DNA from: Bog-473 sp963736525
GTDB taxonomy: Bacteria; Actinomycetota; Acidimicrobiia; Acidimicrobiales; RAAP-2
NCBI GenBank assembly: GCA_963736525.1
Contig: CAVTPF010000018.1
Coordinates: forward strand, 124,001-188,000
Direction of reading: 5' to 3'
DNA: 64,000 bases
Below the pieces are notes generated by a model. That model saw only the letters and a program-made list of their open reading frames with translations, was not told the DNA's origin and did no database searches. Positions within the stretch are counted from its first letter, which is position 1, and every line of letters begins with the position of its first letter. The translations under genes were made by a program, and so were the position numbers. Shown here piece after piece: positions 8,567 through 17,658 of this stretch.

Positions 8567-9681
8567 AGATCGCCCAGCTCTCGCCGTACGCACTCACGCG
8601 CCCAGGGGGGGTGCAGGGGCAGGTGATGGGGTTGGCCCGGAGCCTGCGCGCGCTGGGCCATGACGTCACGGTGCTCGGACCGGCCGATGACGGCGTGCCC
8701 GTCCCCGCTGCGGCCGGCGAGCACTTCGTGATCGGCCGCCCGACGCCGCTGCACTCCAACGGGTCGGTGGCGCCGGTGGCGCTCTGGCCGTCCGCCGCTG
8801 CACGGGCGGAGCGGTTCGTCCGCACCGGCGGTTTCGACGTGCTGCACATGCACGAGCCCCTGGCGCCCACGGCGGCCTACGGCCTCCTCCTGACCGCACC
8901 GCTGCCGATGGTCGGGACGTACCACCGCGCCGGGGTGAGCCACTGGGTGCAGGTCCCCGGCATCAGGACGCTGGCCCGCTTCGCGGCCGGGCGCATGCAG
9001 ATCCGGGTAGCCGTGTCGGAGGCGGCGCGCGAGACCGGCCTCCGCTCGGGCGGGGGCGAGTTCGAGCTTCTGTTCAACGGGGTCGACGTGGACCGCTTCG
9101 AGTCGGCCGAGCCCGTCCGCGACGAGCACGGCCGCCCCGTCGTGCTGTTCCTCGGGCGACATGAACCGCGCAAGGGCCTCAACGTGCTCCTCGATGCCTT
9201 CGCCATGGTCGATCGCCCGGCCGTCCTGTGGGTGGTGGGCGACGGCCCGGGCAGCGAGGTGCAGCGGCGTCGGTATCCCGAGTCGGACCGGGTGCGGTGG
9301 TTGGGTGTGTTGAGCGACGCCGACGTGGCGCGCCGCCTGGCCGGGGCCGACGTCCTGTGTGCGCCGTCGTTGCTGGGCGAGTCCTTCGGCATGGTGCTGC
9401 TGGAGGGGATGGCCGGTGGCTGCGCGGTGGTGGCCTCGGACATCGAGGGCTACCGCTCGGCGGCGGGCGGGCACGCCGAGTTGGTGCCGCCGGGAGATGC
9501 GCGCGCGCTCGCCCGGGCCCTCGGCTCGACCCTGGCCGATGTCGTCGAGGGGAACGGGCGCGGCTCGCCCGAGGCGCGCAAGGCGGCGACCGAGTACGCC
9601 CGCGCCTGGTCGATGGAGACGCTGGCCGAGCGCTATGTGGACCTGTACGGGCGGGCGATCGCCGCGTACGTGGTGCCGTAG
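8563..9681 (+). CDS. pimA: GT4 glycosyltransferase, probable phosphatidyl-myo-inositol mannosyltransferase
   Basis: A 372-residue GT-B fold transferase of family 4. PimA adds the first mannose from GDP-mannose to phosphatidylinositol at the membrane surface. Visible features are the N-terminal PGGVQGQV loop, the donor-domain segment LGRHEPRKGLNVLL and the ExxxxxxxE donor motif in ESFGMVLLEGMAGG. Length and order match mycobacterial PimA. GTG 8563 overlaps the patA stop (GTGA), which sets the start and couples translation. Substrate assignment rests on the pgsA-patA-pimA context. Confidence 0.9.
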   Translation: MKIAQLSPYALTRPGGVQGQVMGLARSLRALGHDVTVLGPADDGVPVPAAAGEHFVIGRPTPLHSNGSVAPVALWPSAAARAERFVRTGGFDVLHMHEPLAPTAAYGLLLTAPLPMVGTYHRAGVSHWVQVPGIRTLARFAAGRMQIRVAVSEAARETGLRSGGGEFELLFNGVDVDRFESAEPVRDEHGRPVVLFLGRHEPRKGLNVLLDAFAMVDRPAVLWVVGDGPGSEVQRRRYPESDRVRWLGVLSDADVARRLAGADVLCAPSLLGESFGMVLLEGMAGGCAVVASDIEGYRSAAGGHAELVPPGDARALARALGSTLADVVEGNGRGSPEARKAATEYARAWSMETLAERYVDLYGRAIAAYVVP

Positions 9682-9684
9682 GCT
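9679..9684 (+). promoter_or_regulatory. -10 box of the M48 protease gene, overlapping the pimA stop
   Basis: TAGGCT; its first three bases are the pimA stop codon. ATG 9694 follows after nine bases, so the mRNA would be leaderless. Confidence 0.45.
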
Positions 9685-9693
9685 GGCGTGCCC

Positions 9694-10818
9694 ATGGCCG
9701 ATCAGAACGCATCGGGGACGCCGGGCAACGGCCAGCGGCGCAACCGAAACCGCAACCGCAACCGGAATCGCAGCCGCGCCTCCGGTGGCACCGGAGGCAC
9801 CGGTGGGAGTGGTGCGGGCCGCGGGAACACGGGAGCCAACGCCCGGAACAAAGGGAGGGTCGGCAGCAGCGGAGGAAGCGGTGCTGGCGGTGGTGGCGGG
9901 CAACGCCCCAACCCACGGAACCGAAACCAGTCCCGCGCGGCGCGATCGGGCGGCGGGCAGCCGGGTGCCGCCGTGGCCCTGGCCCCGTCGCCACCACCGG
10001 AACCGCTCGACGTGCAGCCCAGCCTCGGCGCGCCGCGGATCTTCCCCGCCGAAGTGGCGGCCAACCGCCGCAGAGCGATCAGGCTGTGCGCCTACACAGG
10101 AGCCATCCCGGCCATCCTGTTCGGGATCCTCCTCGGGGCCTCGGTGTCGCCGGTCGTCGGCGTCGTCGCCTTCGTGGTCGCCGGCGCGGCCGTCATGTAC
10201 GCGTTGTGGCGGCTCGCGCCGGCCATCGCGCTGCGCAGGATCGGCGCCGTGCCCGTCGACGAGCACGACGATCCGCGGCTCTACAACGTGACGGAAGGGC
10301 TGTGCGCCACCTTCGGCCTCAGCATGCCGTCGCTCAACGTCGTCGAGGACGACGTGCCCAACTGCTGCGCGCTCGGGCGCGACGCCCGCCGGTCCGATCT
10401 CGTCGTCACGTCCGGCCTCCTCCGGCGGATGGACCCCATCCAGCTGGAGGGCGTGATCGCCCACGAGCTGGCCCACGTCAAGCGGGGCGACAACGGTGTC
10501 TCGTGCATCGGCATCACGCTCGGCATGTTCTTCGGCGGCGAGAAGACACTGCGGCGCTGCGTCGGTGAGAGCCGGGAGTACCGAGCCGATGTCGTGGGCG
10601 CGTCGGCCGTGCGCTATCCCCGCGGCCTCCTCGATGCGCTCCGCGTCATGATGGCCGCGCCGGCACCGGCGGAGGGCTCGCTCTTCGCCTCGCCCTCGCG
10701 GTTCGGTCCGACCCGCTGGGTCTGGATCGACCCGTCGGTGGGGCACCGCGATGATCCCCTGGTGCCCGGTGATCTCGATCTCACGTCGGTGAGGGCCGCC
10801 GCGCTGAGCGAGTGGTGA
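9694..10818 (+). CDS. M48-family zinc metalloprotease with low-complexity Asn/Arg/Gly-rich N-terminus
   Basis: A 374-residue membrane protease of the Ste24/HtpX type. The zinc site HELAH is near residue 260, with the third ligand in ESREYRADVVGAS. Two hydrophobic segments near residues 125-170 anchor it. The first 115 residues are unusual: an Asn-Arg alternation (NRNRNRNRNRSR) followed by Gly/Ser/Asn-rich sequence, probably disordered and strongly basic. ATG 9694 is preferred over GTG 9688 because of the -10 box at 9679-9684. Substrates are unknown. It sits between pimA and pdxS, where mycobacteria have other genes. Confidence 0.85.
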   Translation: MADQNASGTPGNGQRRNRNRNRNRNRSRASGGTGGTGGSGAGRGNTGANARNKGRVGSSGGSGAGGGGGQRPNPRNRNQSRAARSGGGQPGAAVALAPSPPPEPLDVQPSLGAPRIFPAEVAANRRRAIRLCAYTGAIPAILFGILLGASVSPVVGVVAFVVAGAAVMYALWRLAPAIALRRIGAVPVDEHDDPRLYNVTEGLCATFGLSMPSLNVVEDDVPNCCALGRDARRSDLVVTSGLLRRMDPIQLEGVIAHELAHVKRGDNGVSCIGITLGMFFGGEKTLRRCVGESREYRADVVGASAVRYPRGLLDALRVMMAAPAPAEGSLFASPSRFGPTRWVWIDPSVGHRDDPLVPGDLDLTSVRAAALSEW

Positions 10819-10838
10819 ACCGAGGCGGCTCACCCCCG

Positions 10839-10844
10839 TAGACT
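10839..10844 (+). promoter_or_regulatory. -10 box of pdxS (leaderless)
   Basis: TAGACT followed by six bases and then the pdxS ATG. GGAG is present in the gap but lies only two bases from the ATG, too close to work as a normal ribosome site. Confidence 0.55.
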
Positions 10845-10850
10845 GGAGCC

Positions 10851-11726
10851 ATGACAACCGGCACCTTCACCGTGAAGCGGGGCCTGGCGGACATGTTGCG
10901 GGGCGGGGTCGTCATGGACGTCGTCAATGCCGACCAGGCGAAGATCGCCGAAGATGCCGGTGCCGTCTCGGTCATGGCGCTGGAGCGGGTCCCGGCCGAC
11001 ATCCGCCGGGACGGAGGCGTGGCCCGCATGAGCGACCCGGCCCTGGTCGAGGGGATCATTGAGGCGGTGACCATCCCGGTGATGGCCAAGGCCCGCATCG
11101 GTCACTTCGCCGAGGCCCAGGTGCTGCAGTCGCTGGGCGTGGACTTCATCGACGAGTCCGAGGTGCTGACGCCCGCCGACGAGGCGTACCACATCGACAA
11201 GTGGCCCTTCACCGTGCCGTTCGTGTGCGGGGCGACGAACCTGGGGGAGGCGTTGCGCCGGATCTCCGAGGGTGCGGCCATGATCCGCTCCAAGGGCGAG
11301 GCCGGGACGGGCAACATCGTCGAGGCGGTGCGGCACTTGCGCTCCATCCTGGGATCCATCCGGGCGATCACCCAGGCCGATGCGGCGGAGCTCTACGGCT
11401 GGGCCAAGGACCTGTCGGCCCCCGTGGGCCTGGTGCAGGAGATCCACGGCACGGGCAAGCTCCCCGTGCCGCTGTTCTGCGCGGGCGGCATCGCGACGCC
11501 GTCGGACGCCGCGCTGGTCATGCAGCTGGGCGCCGAGGCCGTGTTCGTCGGGTCGGGGATCTTCAAGTCGTCGGACCCGGCCCGGATGGCGTCCGCCATC
11601 GTCGAGGCGACCGCGCACTTCGAGGACGCCGATCACGTGGCCAAGGTGTCGCGCGGCCTCGGCGAGGCGATGCGCGGGCTGGAGGAATCGCAGTACGGCG
11701 AGCATCTCGCCAACCGGGGGTGGTAG
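10851..11726 (+). CDS. pdxS: Pyridoxal 5'-phosphate synthase, PdxS subunit
   Basis: A 291-residue (beta/alpha)8 synthase that builds pyridoxal phosphate from ribose 5-phosphate, glyceraldehyde 3-phosphate and ammonia delivered by PdxT. The family start KRGLADMLRGGVVMDV is present, as are the lysines that carry the covalent intermediates (VMAKARIGH and RSKGEAGTGN). Length is standard. It overlaps pdxT, its glutaminase partner, by seven bases, and appears to be transcribed from its own leaderless promoter. Confidence 0.98.
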   Translation: MTTGTFTVKRGLADMLRGGVVMDVVNADQAKIAEDAGAVSVMALERVPADIRRDGGVARMSDPALVEGIIEAVTIPVMAKARIGHFAEAQVLQSLGVDFIDESEVLTPADEAYHIDKWPFTVPFVCGATNLGEALRRISEGAAMIRSKGEAGTGNIVEAVRHLRSILGSIRAITQADAAELYGWAKDLSAPVGLVQEIHGTGKLPVPLFCAGGIATPSDAALVMQLGAEAVFVGSGIFKSSDPARMASAIVEATAHFEDADHVAKVSRGLGEAMRGLEESQYGEHLANRGW

Positions 11727-12373
11727 AGGCCTCCTCCCCGGCGGCGACTCCGTTGATCGGCGTGCTCGACCTGCAGGGAGACGTGCGCGAGCACCTGGTC
11801 GCGCTGGAGGACCTCGGCTGCTCGGCCCGCCTCGTGAAGCGGCCGGCCGACCTGGACGGGGTGGGCGGCCTGGTGCTGCCGGGCGGCGAGTCGACGACGT
11901 TGTCGATGCTCCTGCTGTCGACGGGCCTGTTCGACGCCGTCGCCGAACGGCTCGGACCCGAACCGGGCGGGATGCCCGTCCTCGGCACCTGTGCCGGCCT
12001 CGTCCTGCTGGCGCGCCAGGTGCTGGACGGCCGGCCGGACCAGCGGACCTTCGGCGTGCTCGATGCGGTGGTGCGCCGCAACGGCTACGGCCGCCAGGTG
12101 CAGTCCTTCGAGAGCGAGGTGTGCTTCGGCAGTGGGGAGGGCCCGCCGCTGCCGACCGTCTTCATCCGGGCGCCGCTCGTGGTGTCGGTGGGCGAGGGGG
12201 TCGAGGTCATGGCGACGCTCGACGGCGTGCCGGTGCTCGTGCGGCAGGGTGTGGTGCTCGGGTCGTCCTTCCACCCCGAGCTGACGCCAGACCGGAGGGT
12301 GCATCGCCTGTTCGTGCAGATGTGCGCCGCGGCGTCCGAGGAACCCGGCAGGCCGACCGCACCAGCAGCCTGA
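11720..12373 (+). CDS. pdxT: Pyridoxal 5'-phosphate synthase, PdxT glutaminase subunit
   Basis: A 217-residue class I glutamine amidotransferase that releases ammonia from glutamine and channels it to PdxS. The triad is visible: Cys in LGTCAGLVLL and His-Glu in SSFHPEL, plus the family motif PGGESTT. GTG 11720 overlaps the end of pdxS and is the first start in frame. A TTG about 30 bases downstream, giving an N-terminus LIGVLDLQGD closer to other PdxT proteins, is an alternative. It also has a C-terminal Pro/Ala tail of about 10 residues. Confidence 0.95.
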   Translation: MVEASSPAATPLIGVLDLQGDVREHLVALEDLGCSARLVKRPADLDGVGGLVLPGGESTTLSMLLLSTGLFDAVAERLGPEPGGMPVLGTCAGLVLLARQVLDGRPDQRTFGVLDAVVRRNGYGRQVQSFESEVCFGSGEGPPLPTVFIRAPLVVSVGEGVEVMATLDGVPVLVRQGVVLGSSFHPELTPDRRVHRLFVQMCAAASEEPGRPTAPAA

Positions 12374-12402
12374 CCGGCGGGCCTGACCAGGGCCACGGCC
12401 CC

Positions 12403-12420
12403 CCCGATACAATCATCGGG
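12403..12420 (+). promoter_or_regulatory. Dyad around the yebC -10 box
   Basis: CCCGAT-ACAATC-ATCGGG has perfect 6-bp arms, and the -10 hexamer TACAAT (12408-12413) straddles its centre. It could be an operator over the promoter or only a weak hairpin after pdxT. The yebC ATG follows 38 bases after the -10, with GAGGAACGAG as a possible ribosome site. Confidence 0.35.
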
Positions 12421-12451
12421 CACCGCACACGAGGAACGAGAGCACCACGCC

Positions 12452-13201
12452 ATGTCGGGTCATTCGAAGTGGGCGACCACGAAATACCGCAAGGGGGCCC
12501 AGGACAAGGCGCGGGCCAAGGTGTTCGCCAAGTGCATCCGCGCCATCGAGGTGGCGGCCCGTGACGGCGGGGGCGACCTGGATGCCAACGCCACCCTGCG
12601 CACCGCCTTCCAGAAGGCCAGGGCGGCCTCGGTGCCGATGGACACGATCGAGAAGGCGATCAAGCGGGGGACCGGAGAGCTCGAGGGCGTCCGCTACGAG
12701 GCCATCAACTACGAGGGCTACGGGCCGGGTGGCGTGGCCATCATGGTCGAGACCCTCTCCGACAACCGCAACCGCACCGGCGCCGAGATGCGCAACCTCT
12801 TCAGCCGCAACGGCGGCAACATGGCCGAGCCCGGAGCCGTCAGCTGGCAGTTCGAGCGCAAGGGCGTCGTGACGGTCAGCCTCGACAACGACGAGGACAA
12901 GGTCATGGAGATCGCCATGGAGGGCGGTGCCGAGGACATGTCGGGCAACGGGTCGGCCTGGGTCGTCACCAGCGCCCCGGCTGACCTCGAGTCCGTGCGC
13001 CGGGCCCTCGACGACGCGGGCATCACCCCAGAGTCGGTGGACCTGTCCCTCGAGCCCACCAGCCTCGTCGCCGTGCCCGACGAGGCCGAGGCGAAGAAGG
13101 TCCTTCGCCTGTTGGAGGCGATCGACGATCACGACGACGTCCAGGCCGTCCACTCCAACGCCGACATCGACGACGAGGTGCTGGCCGCCTTCGAGGGCTG
13201 A
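12452..13201 (+). CDS. YebC/PmpR-family protein
   Basis: A 249-residue cytoplasmic protein of the YebC family, described as DNA-binding regulators and, for some members, as factors acting on translation. The signature start SGHSKWATTKYRKGAQD and the middle motif YEGYGPGGVAIMVE are present. Length is typical. It lies just before ruvC, the usual actinobacterial position, and co-expression with Holliday-junction genes is common. Whether this copy acts on DNA or ribosomes cannot be told from sequence. Confidence 0.95.
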   Translation: MSGHSKWATTKYRKGAQDKARAKVFAKCIRAIEVAARDGGGDLDANATLRTAFQKARAASVPMDTIEKAIKRGTGELEGVRYEAINYEGYGPGGVAIMVETLSDNRNRTGAEMRNLFSRNGGNMAEPGAVSWQFERKGVVTVSLDNDEDKVMEIAMEGGAEDMSGNGSAWVVTSAPADLESVRRALDDAGITPESVDLSLEPTSLVAVPDEAEAKKVLRLLEAIDDHDDVQAVHSNADIDDEVLAAFEG

Positions 13202-13229
13202 CATCCGCCCCCTGCACACCACCCCCGAC

Positions 13230-13235
13230 TAATCT
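13230..13235 (+). promoter_or_regulatory. -10 box of ruvC (leaderless)
   Basis: TAATCT followed by eight bases and then the ruvC ATG; no ribosome site is present in the gap. Confidence 0.5.
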
Positions 13236-13243
13236 ACGAACGC

Positions 13244-13786
13244 ATGTTCGTACTGGGGATCGACCCCGGGCTGTCGCGCTGCGGTTACGGCCTGGTCGCC
13301 CGCGCCGAGGGGGACGGCCGGTTGCGGGCCCATGCCGCCGGGGTGGTGGAGACCGACCCCGCCGACCCCCTGGCCGAACGCCTGCTGGTCCTGCATACCG
13401 AGCTGGGCTTCTTGTTGCGCGAGCTGCAGCCCCAGGTGGTCGTCGTCGAGCGCGTCTTCTTCCAGGTCAACGCCAAGACGGCCATGTCAGTCGGCCAGGC
13501 GAGCGGACTGGCGCTGGTGGCCGCCGCCGCAGCGGGCTGCGAGGTCGTGCAGTACACGTCCAACGAGGTCAAGCAGGGCCTTGTCGGCTACGGGGCCGCC
13601 ACCAAGGAGCAGGTGCAGCGGATGGTCGCCCAGGTGCTCGGGCTCCCGGGCGTCGGCGGGCCGCCCGACGTGGCCGACGCCCTGGCACTGGCCGTGTGCC
13701 ACCTGACCACGGTGCCGCTGCGCCGGGCCGTCGAGACCGCGCTGCACGCACGCGAGGCCCTCGTGCCGGAGGGGACAGGCAATTGA
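13244..13786 (+). CDS. ruvC: Holliday junction endonuclease RuvC
   Basis: A 180-residue resolvase that cuts Holliday junctions held by RuvAB during recombination repair. The acidic catalytic residues are visible: Asp in LGIDPGLSRCGYG, Glu in VVVERVFFQ and Asp in PDVADALALA. It is followed 28 bases later by ruvA and then ruvB, giving the whole ruvCAB set. It appears to have its own leaderless promoter, separate from yebC. Confidence 0.98.
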   Translation: MFVLGIDPGLSRCGYGLVARAEGDGRLRAHAAGVVETDPADPLAERLLVLHTELGFLLRELQPQVVVVERVFFQVNAKTAMSVGQASGLALVAAAAAGCEVVQYTSNEVKQGLVGYGAATKEQVQRMVAQVLGLPGVGGPPDVADALALAVCHLTTVPLRRAVETALHAREALVPEGTGN

Positions 13787-13814
13787 GCGACGTGAGTGAG
13801 ATGAGGAGCGAACC

Positions 13815-14438
13815 GTGATCGGACTGCTGCGAGGGCCCGTGCTGCTGCGGACGGGCGAGAGCGAGGTGATCGTCGACGTGGCGGGCGTGGGCTACCGGGT
13901 GACCGTGACGCCGGCGACCGCCGCCGCACTGGTGGCGGACATGACCGGCGCGGAGGCGACGATCTTCGTGCACACCCATGTGCGGGAGGACGCCATCGTG
14001 CTCTACGGGTTCGTGCACGACGACGAGCGCCGGTGCTTCGACGTGCTGCTGGGCTCGCACGGCGTGGGCCCGGCGCTGGCGCTGGCCATCCTGGCCAGCC
14101 TGTCGCCGGCCGCGCTCTCGACGGCGGTGCTGGAGGACGATCTCGAGACGTTGTGCGCCGTGCCCGGCGTGGGGCGCAAGACGGCCGCTCGCCTCCTGAT
14201 CGAGCTGAAGAGCCGGCTCGACCTGCCCGACCTGTCGCTGGAGCGGGGCGGCGTGCCCACCACGGGGGCAGATCCGGCGCGGCCGGCCACCCGTGCCTCG
14301 CGGTCGGAGGCACGCGCCGCCCTCAGCGAGCTCGGCTACGCCCCGGACGAGATCCGCGGCGCGCTCGACGGCCTACGCGACGATGTCGGCGTGGAAGAGA
14401 TGCTGCGACTCGCGTTGCGCGAGCTGGCCAGCCGGTGA
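13815..14438 (+). CDS. ruvA: Holliday junction DNA helicase subunit RuvA
   Basis: A 207-residue junction-binding protein that loads RuvB. Domain order is normal: OB-fold N-terminus (IGLLRGPVLLR), two helix-hairpin-helix motifs (LLGSHGVGPALALAIL and VPGVGRKTAARLLIEL), a flexible acidic/Pro linker, and the C-terminal RuvB-contact domain (EARAALSELGYAPDEI). GTG 13815 has GAGGAGCGA upstream. Its stop overlaps the ruvB start (GTGA). Confidence 0.97.
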   Translation: MIGLLRGPVLLRTGESEVIVDVAGVGYRVTVTPATAAALVADMTGAEATIFVHTHVREDAIVLYGFVHDDERRCFDVLLGSHGVGPALALAILASLSPAALSTAVLEDDLETLCAVPGVGRKTAARLLIELKSRLDLPDLSLERGGVPTTGADPARPATRASRSEARAALSELGYAPDEIRGALDGLRDDVGVEEMLRLALRELASR

Positions 14439-15523
14439 GTCCCGGCGCCCGGCGTGAGGTCCTGGCCGTTGCCGCCGATGACGCGGACGAGCCCCGCGTC
14501 GTGGATCCCACCGCGTCGGACCCCGACGAGGAGCTCGAGGAGGTCGGGCTCCGGCCGCGGTCCCTGACCGAGTTCGTGGGCCAGTCCGACCTGGTCGAGC
14601 ACCTCGGCATCATGCTGCTGGCGGCCCGCCAGCGCCGGCAGCCCGTCGACCACATCCTTTTCGCCGGGCCCCCCGGGTTGGGCAAGACGTCGCTGGCCGG
14701 CATCGTCGCCGCGGAAATGGCGGCCGGCCTGCGCATCACCGCCGGGCCGGTGCTGACCCGGGCGGGCGACCTCGCCGCCCTGCTCACCGACCTCCAGGAG
14801 GGCGACGTCCTGTTCATCGACGAGATCCACCGCCTGCACCGGTCGGTCGAGGAGATGCTCTACTCGGCCATGGAGGACGGGCGGCTCGACATCCTGATCG
14901 GCAAGGGGCCGACGGCGCGCTCCATCCGCCTGGAGCTGCCGAAGTTCACCCTCGTCGGTGCGACCACCCGCACCGGACTCGTCTCTGGGCCGCTGCGGGA
15001 CCGCTTCGGATTCGTGGGTCGTCTCGACCTGTACGACCCGCGTGACCTGCGCGCCATCGTCGAGCGGTCGGCCCGCATCCTCGGGGTGCAGATCGACGCG
15101 GAGGGTGCCATCCGCATCGCGGAACGGTCCCGGGGAACCCCCCGCGTGGCCAACCGGCTCCTGCGCCGGGTGCGGGACTTCGCCGAGGTCCGCGGCGAGG
15201 GCTTCATCGACGGCGTCACCGCCAGCGAGGGGCTCGAGCTCTTCGGGGTGGACGAGTTGGGACTGGACAAGGTCGACCGGGCCATCCTGACCACGCTGTG
15301 CGCGCGTTTCGGGGGCCAGCCGGTCGGCCTCACCACCCTGGCGCAGTGCGTCGGGGAGGAGCCCGACACGATCGAGGACGCGTACGAGCCTTACCTGCTG
15401 CAGAGCGGGCTCATCCAACGGACGTCGCGGGGCCGCGTGCCGACGCGGCGAGCCTGGGGACATCTGGGGCACCAGGTCCCGCCGGGCGCGCCCGACGCAA
15501 CGAATACGCCGCCGCTGTTCTGA
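14435..15523 (+). CDS. ruvB: Holliday junction DNA helicase subunit RuvB
   Basis: A 362-residue AAA+ motor that drives branch migration with RuvA. Walker A AGPPGLGKTS, Walker B LFIDEIHRL, the sensor segment VGATTRTGLVSGPLRDRFG and the C-terminal winged helix (AQCVGEEPDTIEDAYEPYL) are all visible. An N-terminal extension of about 35 residues precedes the usual LRPRSLTEFVGQ start. GTG 14435 overlaps the ruvA stop. The gene ends the ruv operon; a GC-rich inverted region with TTTTT in its loop follows at about 15540-15590. Confidence 0.97.
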   Translation: MSPGARREVLAVAADDADEPRVVDPTASDPDEELEEVGLRPRSLTEFVGQSDLVEHLGIMLLAARQRRQPVDHILFAGPPGLGKTSLAGIVAAEMAAGLRITAGPVLTRAGDLAALLTDLQEGDVLFIDEIHRLHRSVEEMLYSAMEDGRLDILIGKGPTARSIRLELPKFTLVGATTRTGLVSGPLRDRFGFVGRLDLYDPRDLRAIVERSARILGVQIDAEGAIRIAERSRGTPRVANRLLRRVRDFAEVRGEGFIDGVTASEGLELFGVDELGLDKVDRAILTTLCARFGGQPVGLTTLAQCVGEEPDTIEDAYEPYLLQSGLIQRTSRGRVPTRRAWGHLGHQVPPGAPDATNTPPLF

Positions 15524-15594
15524 CGGACCCCCCACAGCGCGGCCGCCGGCGCATCTATTCACGCTTTTTCCGCGCCCGGCGCCGGCCATGCGAT

Positions 15595-15600
15595 ACCGTT
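15595..15600 (+). promoter_or_regulatory. Candidate -10 box upstream of the small ORF and ABC exporter
   Basis: TACCGT fits TANNNT. It lies 34 bases before the ATG of the 37-residue ORF and 260 before the exporter, so both could share this promoter. Confidence 0.35.
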
Positions 15601-15634
15601 TCCACGTACCACGAGACGGAGGCGAGGTGACCTG

Positions 15635-15748
15635 ATGGCAGACACGGCGACAATCGTGCAGCCCATCGTGCTCCTCTTGCCCGTCTTCGGTGGCGCCGCA
15701 GGGAGGTCCCGCATGGCCGGGCCCGCCCTGTGCCCGACCGGCCACTGA
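15635..15748 (+). CDS. Small ORF, 37 residues, possible leader peptide
   Basis: ATG 15635 is preceded by GGAGGCGAGG at a good distance. The peptide has a hydrophobic centre (IVQPIVLLLPVFGGAAG) and ends in ALCPTGH. It has no family I recognise, and lies 112 bases upstream of an ABC exporter. It could be a leader peptide, a small secreted or membrane peptide carried by the exporter, or a chance ORF. The ribosome site and -10 box are the only support. Confidence 0.3.
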   Translation: MADTATIVQPIVLLLPVFGGAAGRSRMAGPALCPTGH

Positions 15749-15860
15749 CGCCGGCCCGGCACCACAGCGGCGGCCAACCGCCCGACCACGCGACTGGCCG
15801 CGGAGCACCGATCCGCACCCCCTTCGTCACTGCACCCGACCCTCCTGTCTGGAGATCGCC

Positions 15861-17651
<1,791 letters not shown>

Positions 17652-17658
17652 GATCGCG

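Larger units (their letters stand above)
15524..15860 (+). other. 337-bp stretch between ruvB and the ABC exporter
   Basis: It holds, in order, a GC-rich imperfect inverted repeat that may terminate the ruv operon (about 15540-15590), a -10-like TACCGT (15595-15600), and a 37-codon ORF with a ribosome site (15635-15748). The remaining 110 bases before the exporter show nothing I recognise. Confidence 0.5.

Noticed and set aside
8377..10857. 826-codon minus-strand frame across pimA and the M48 gene
   Set aside because: It is an antisense shadow of two well-supported genes with no recognisable domain.
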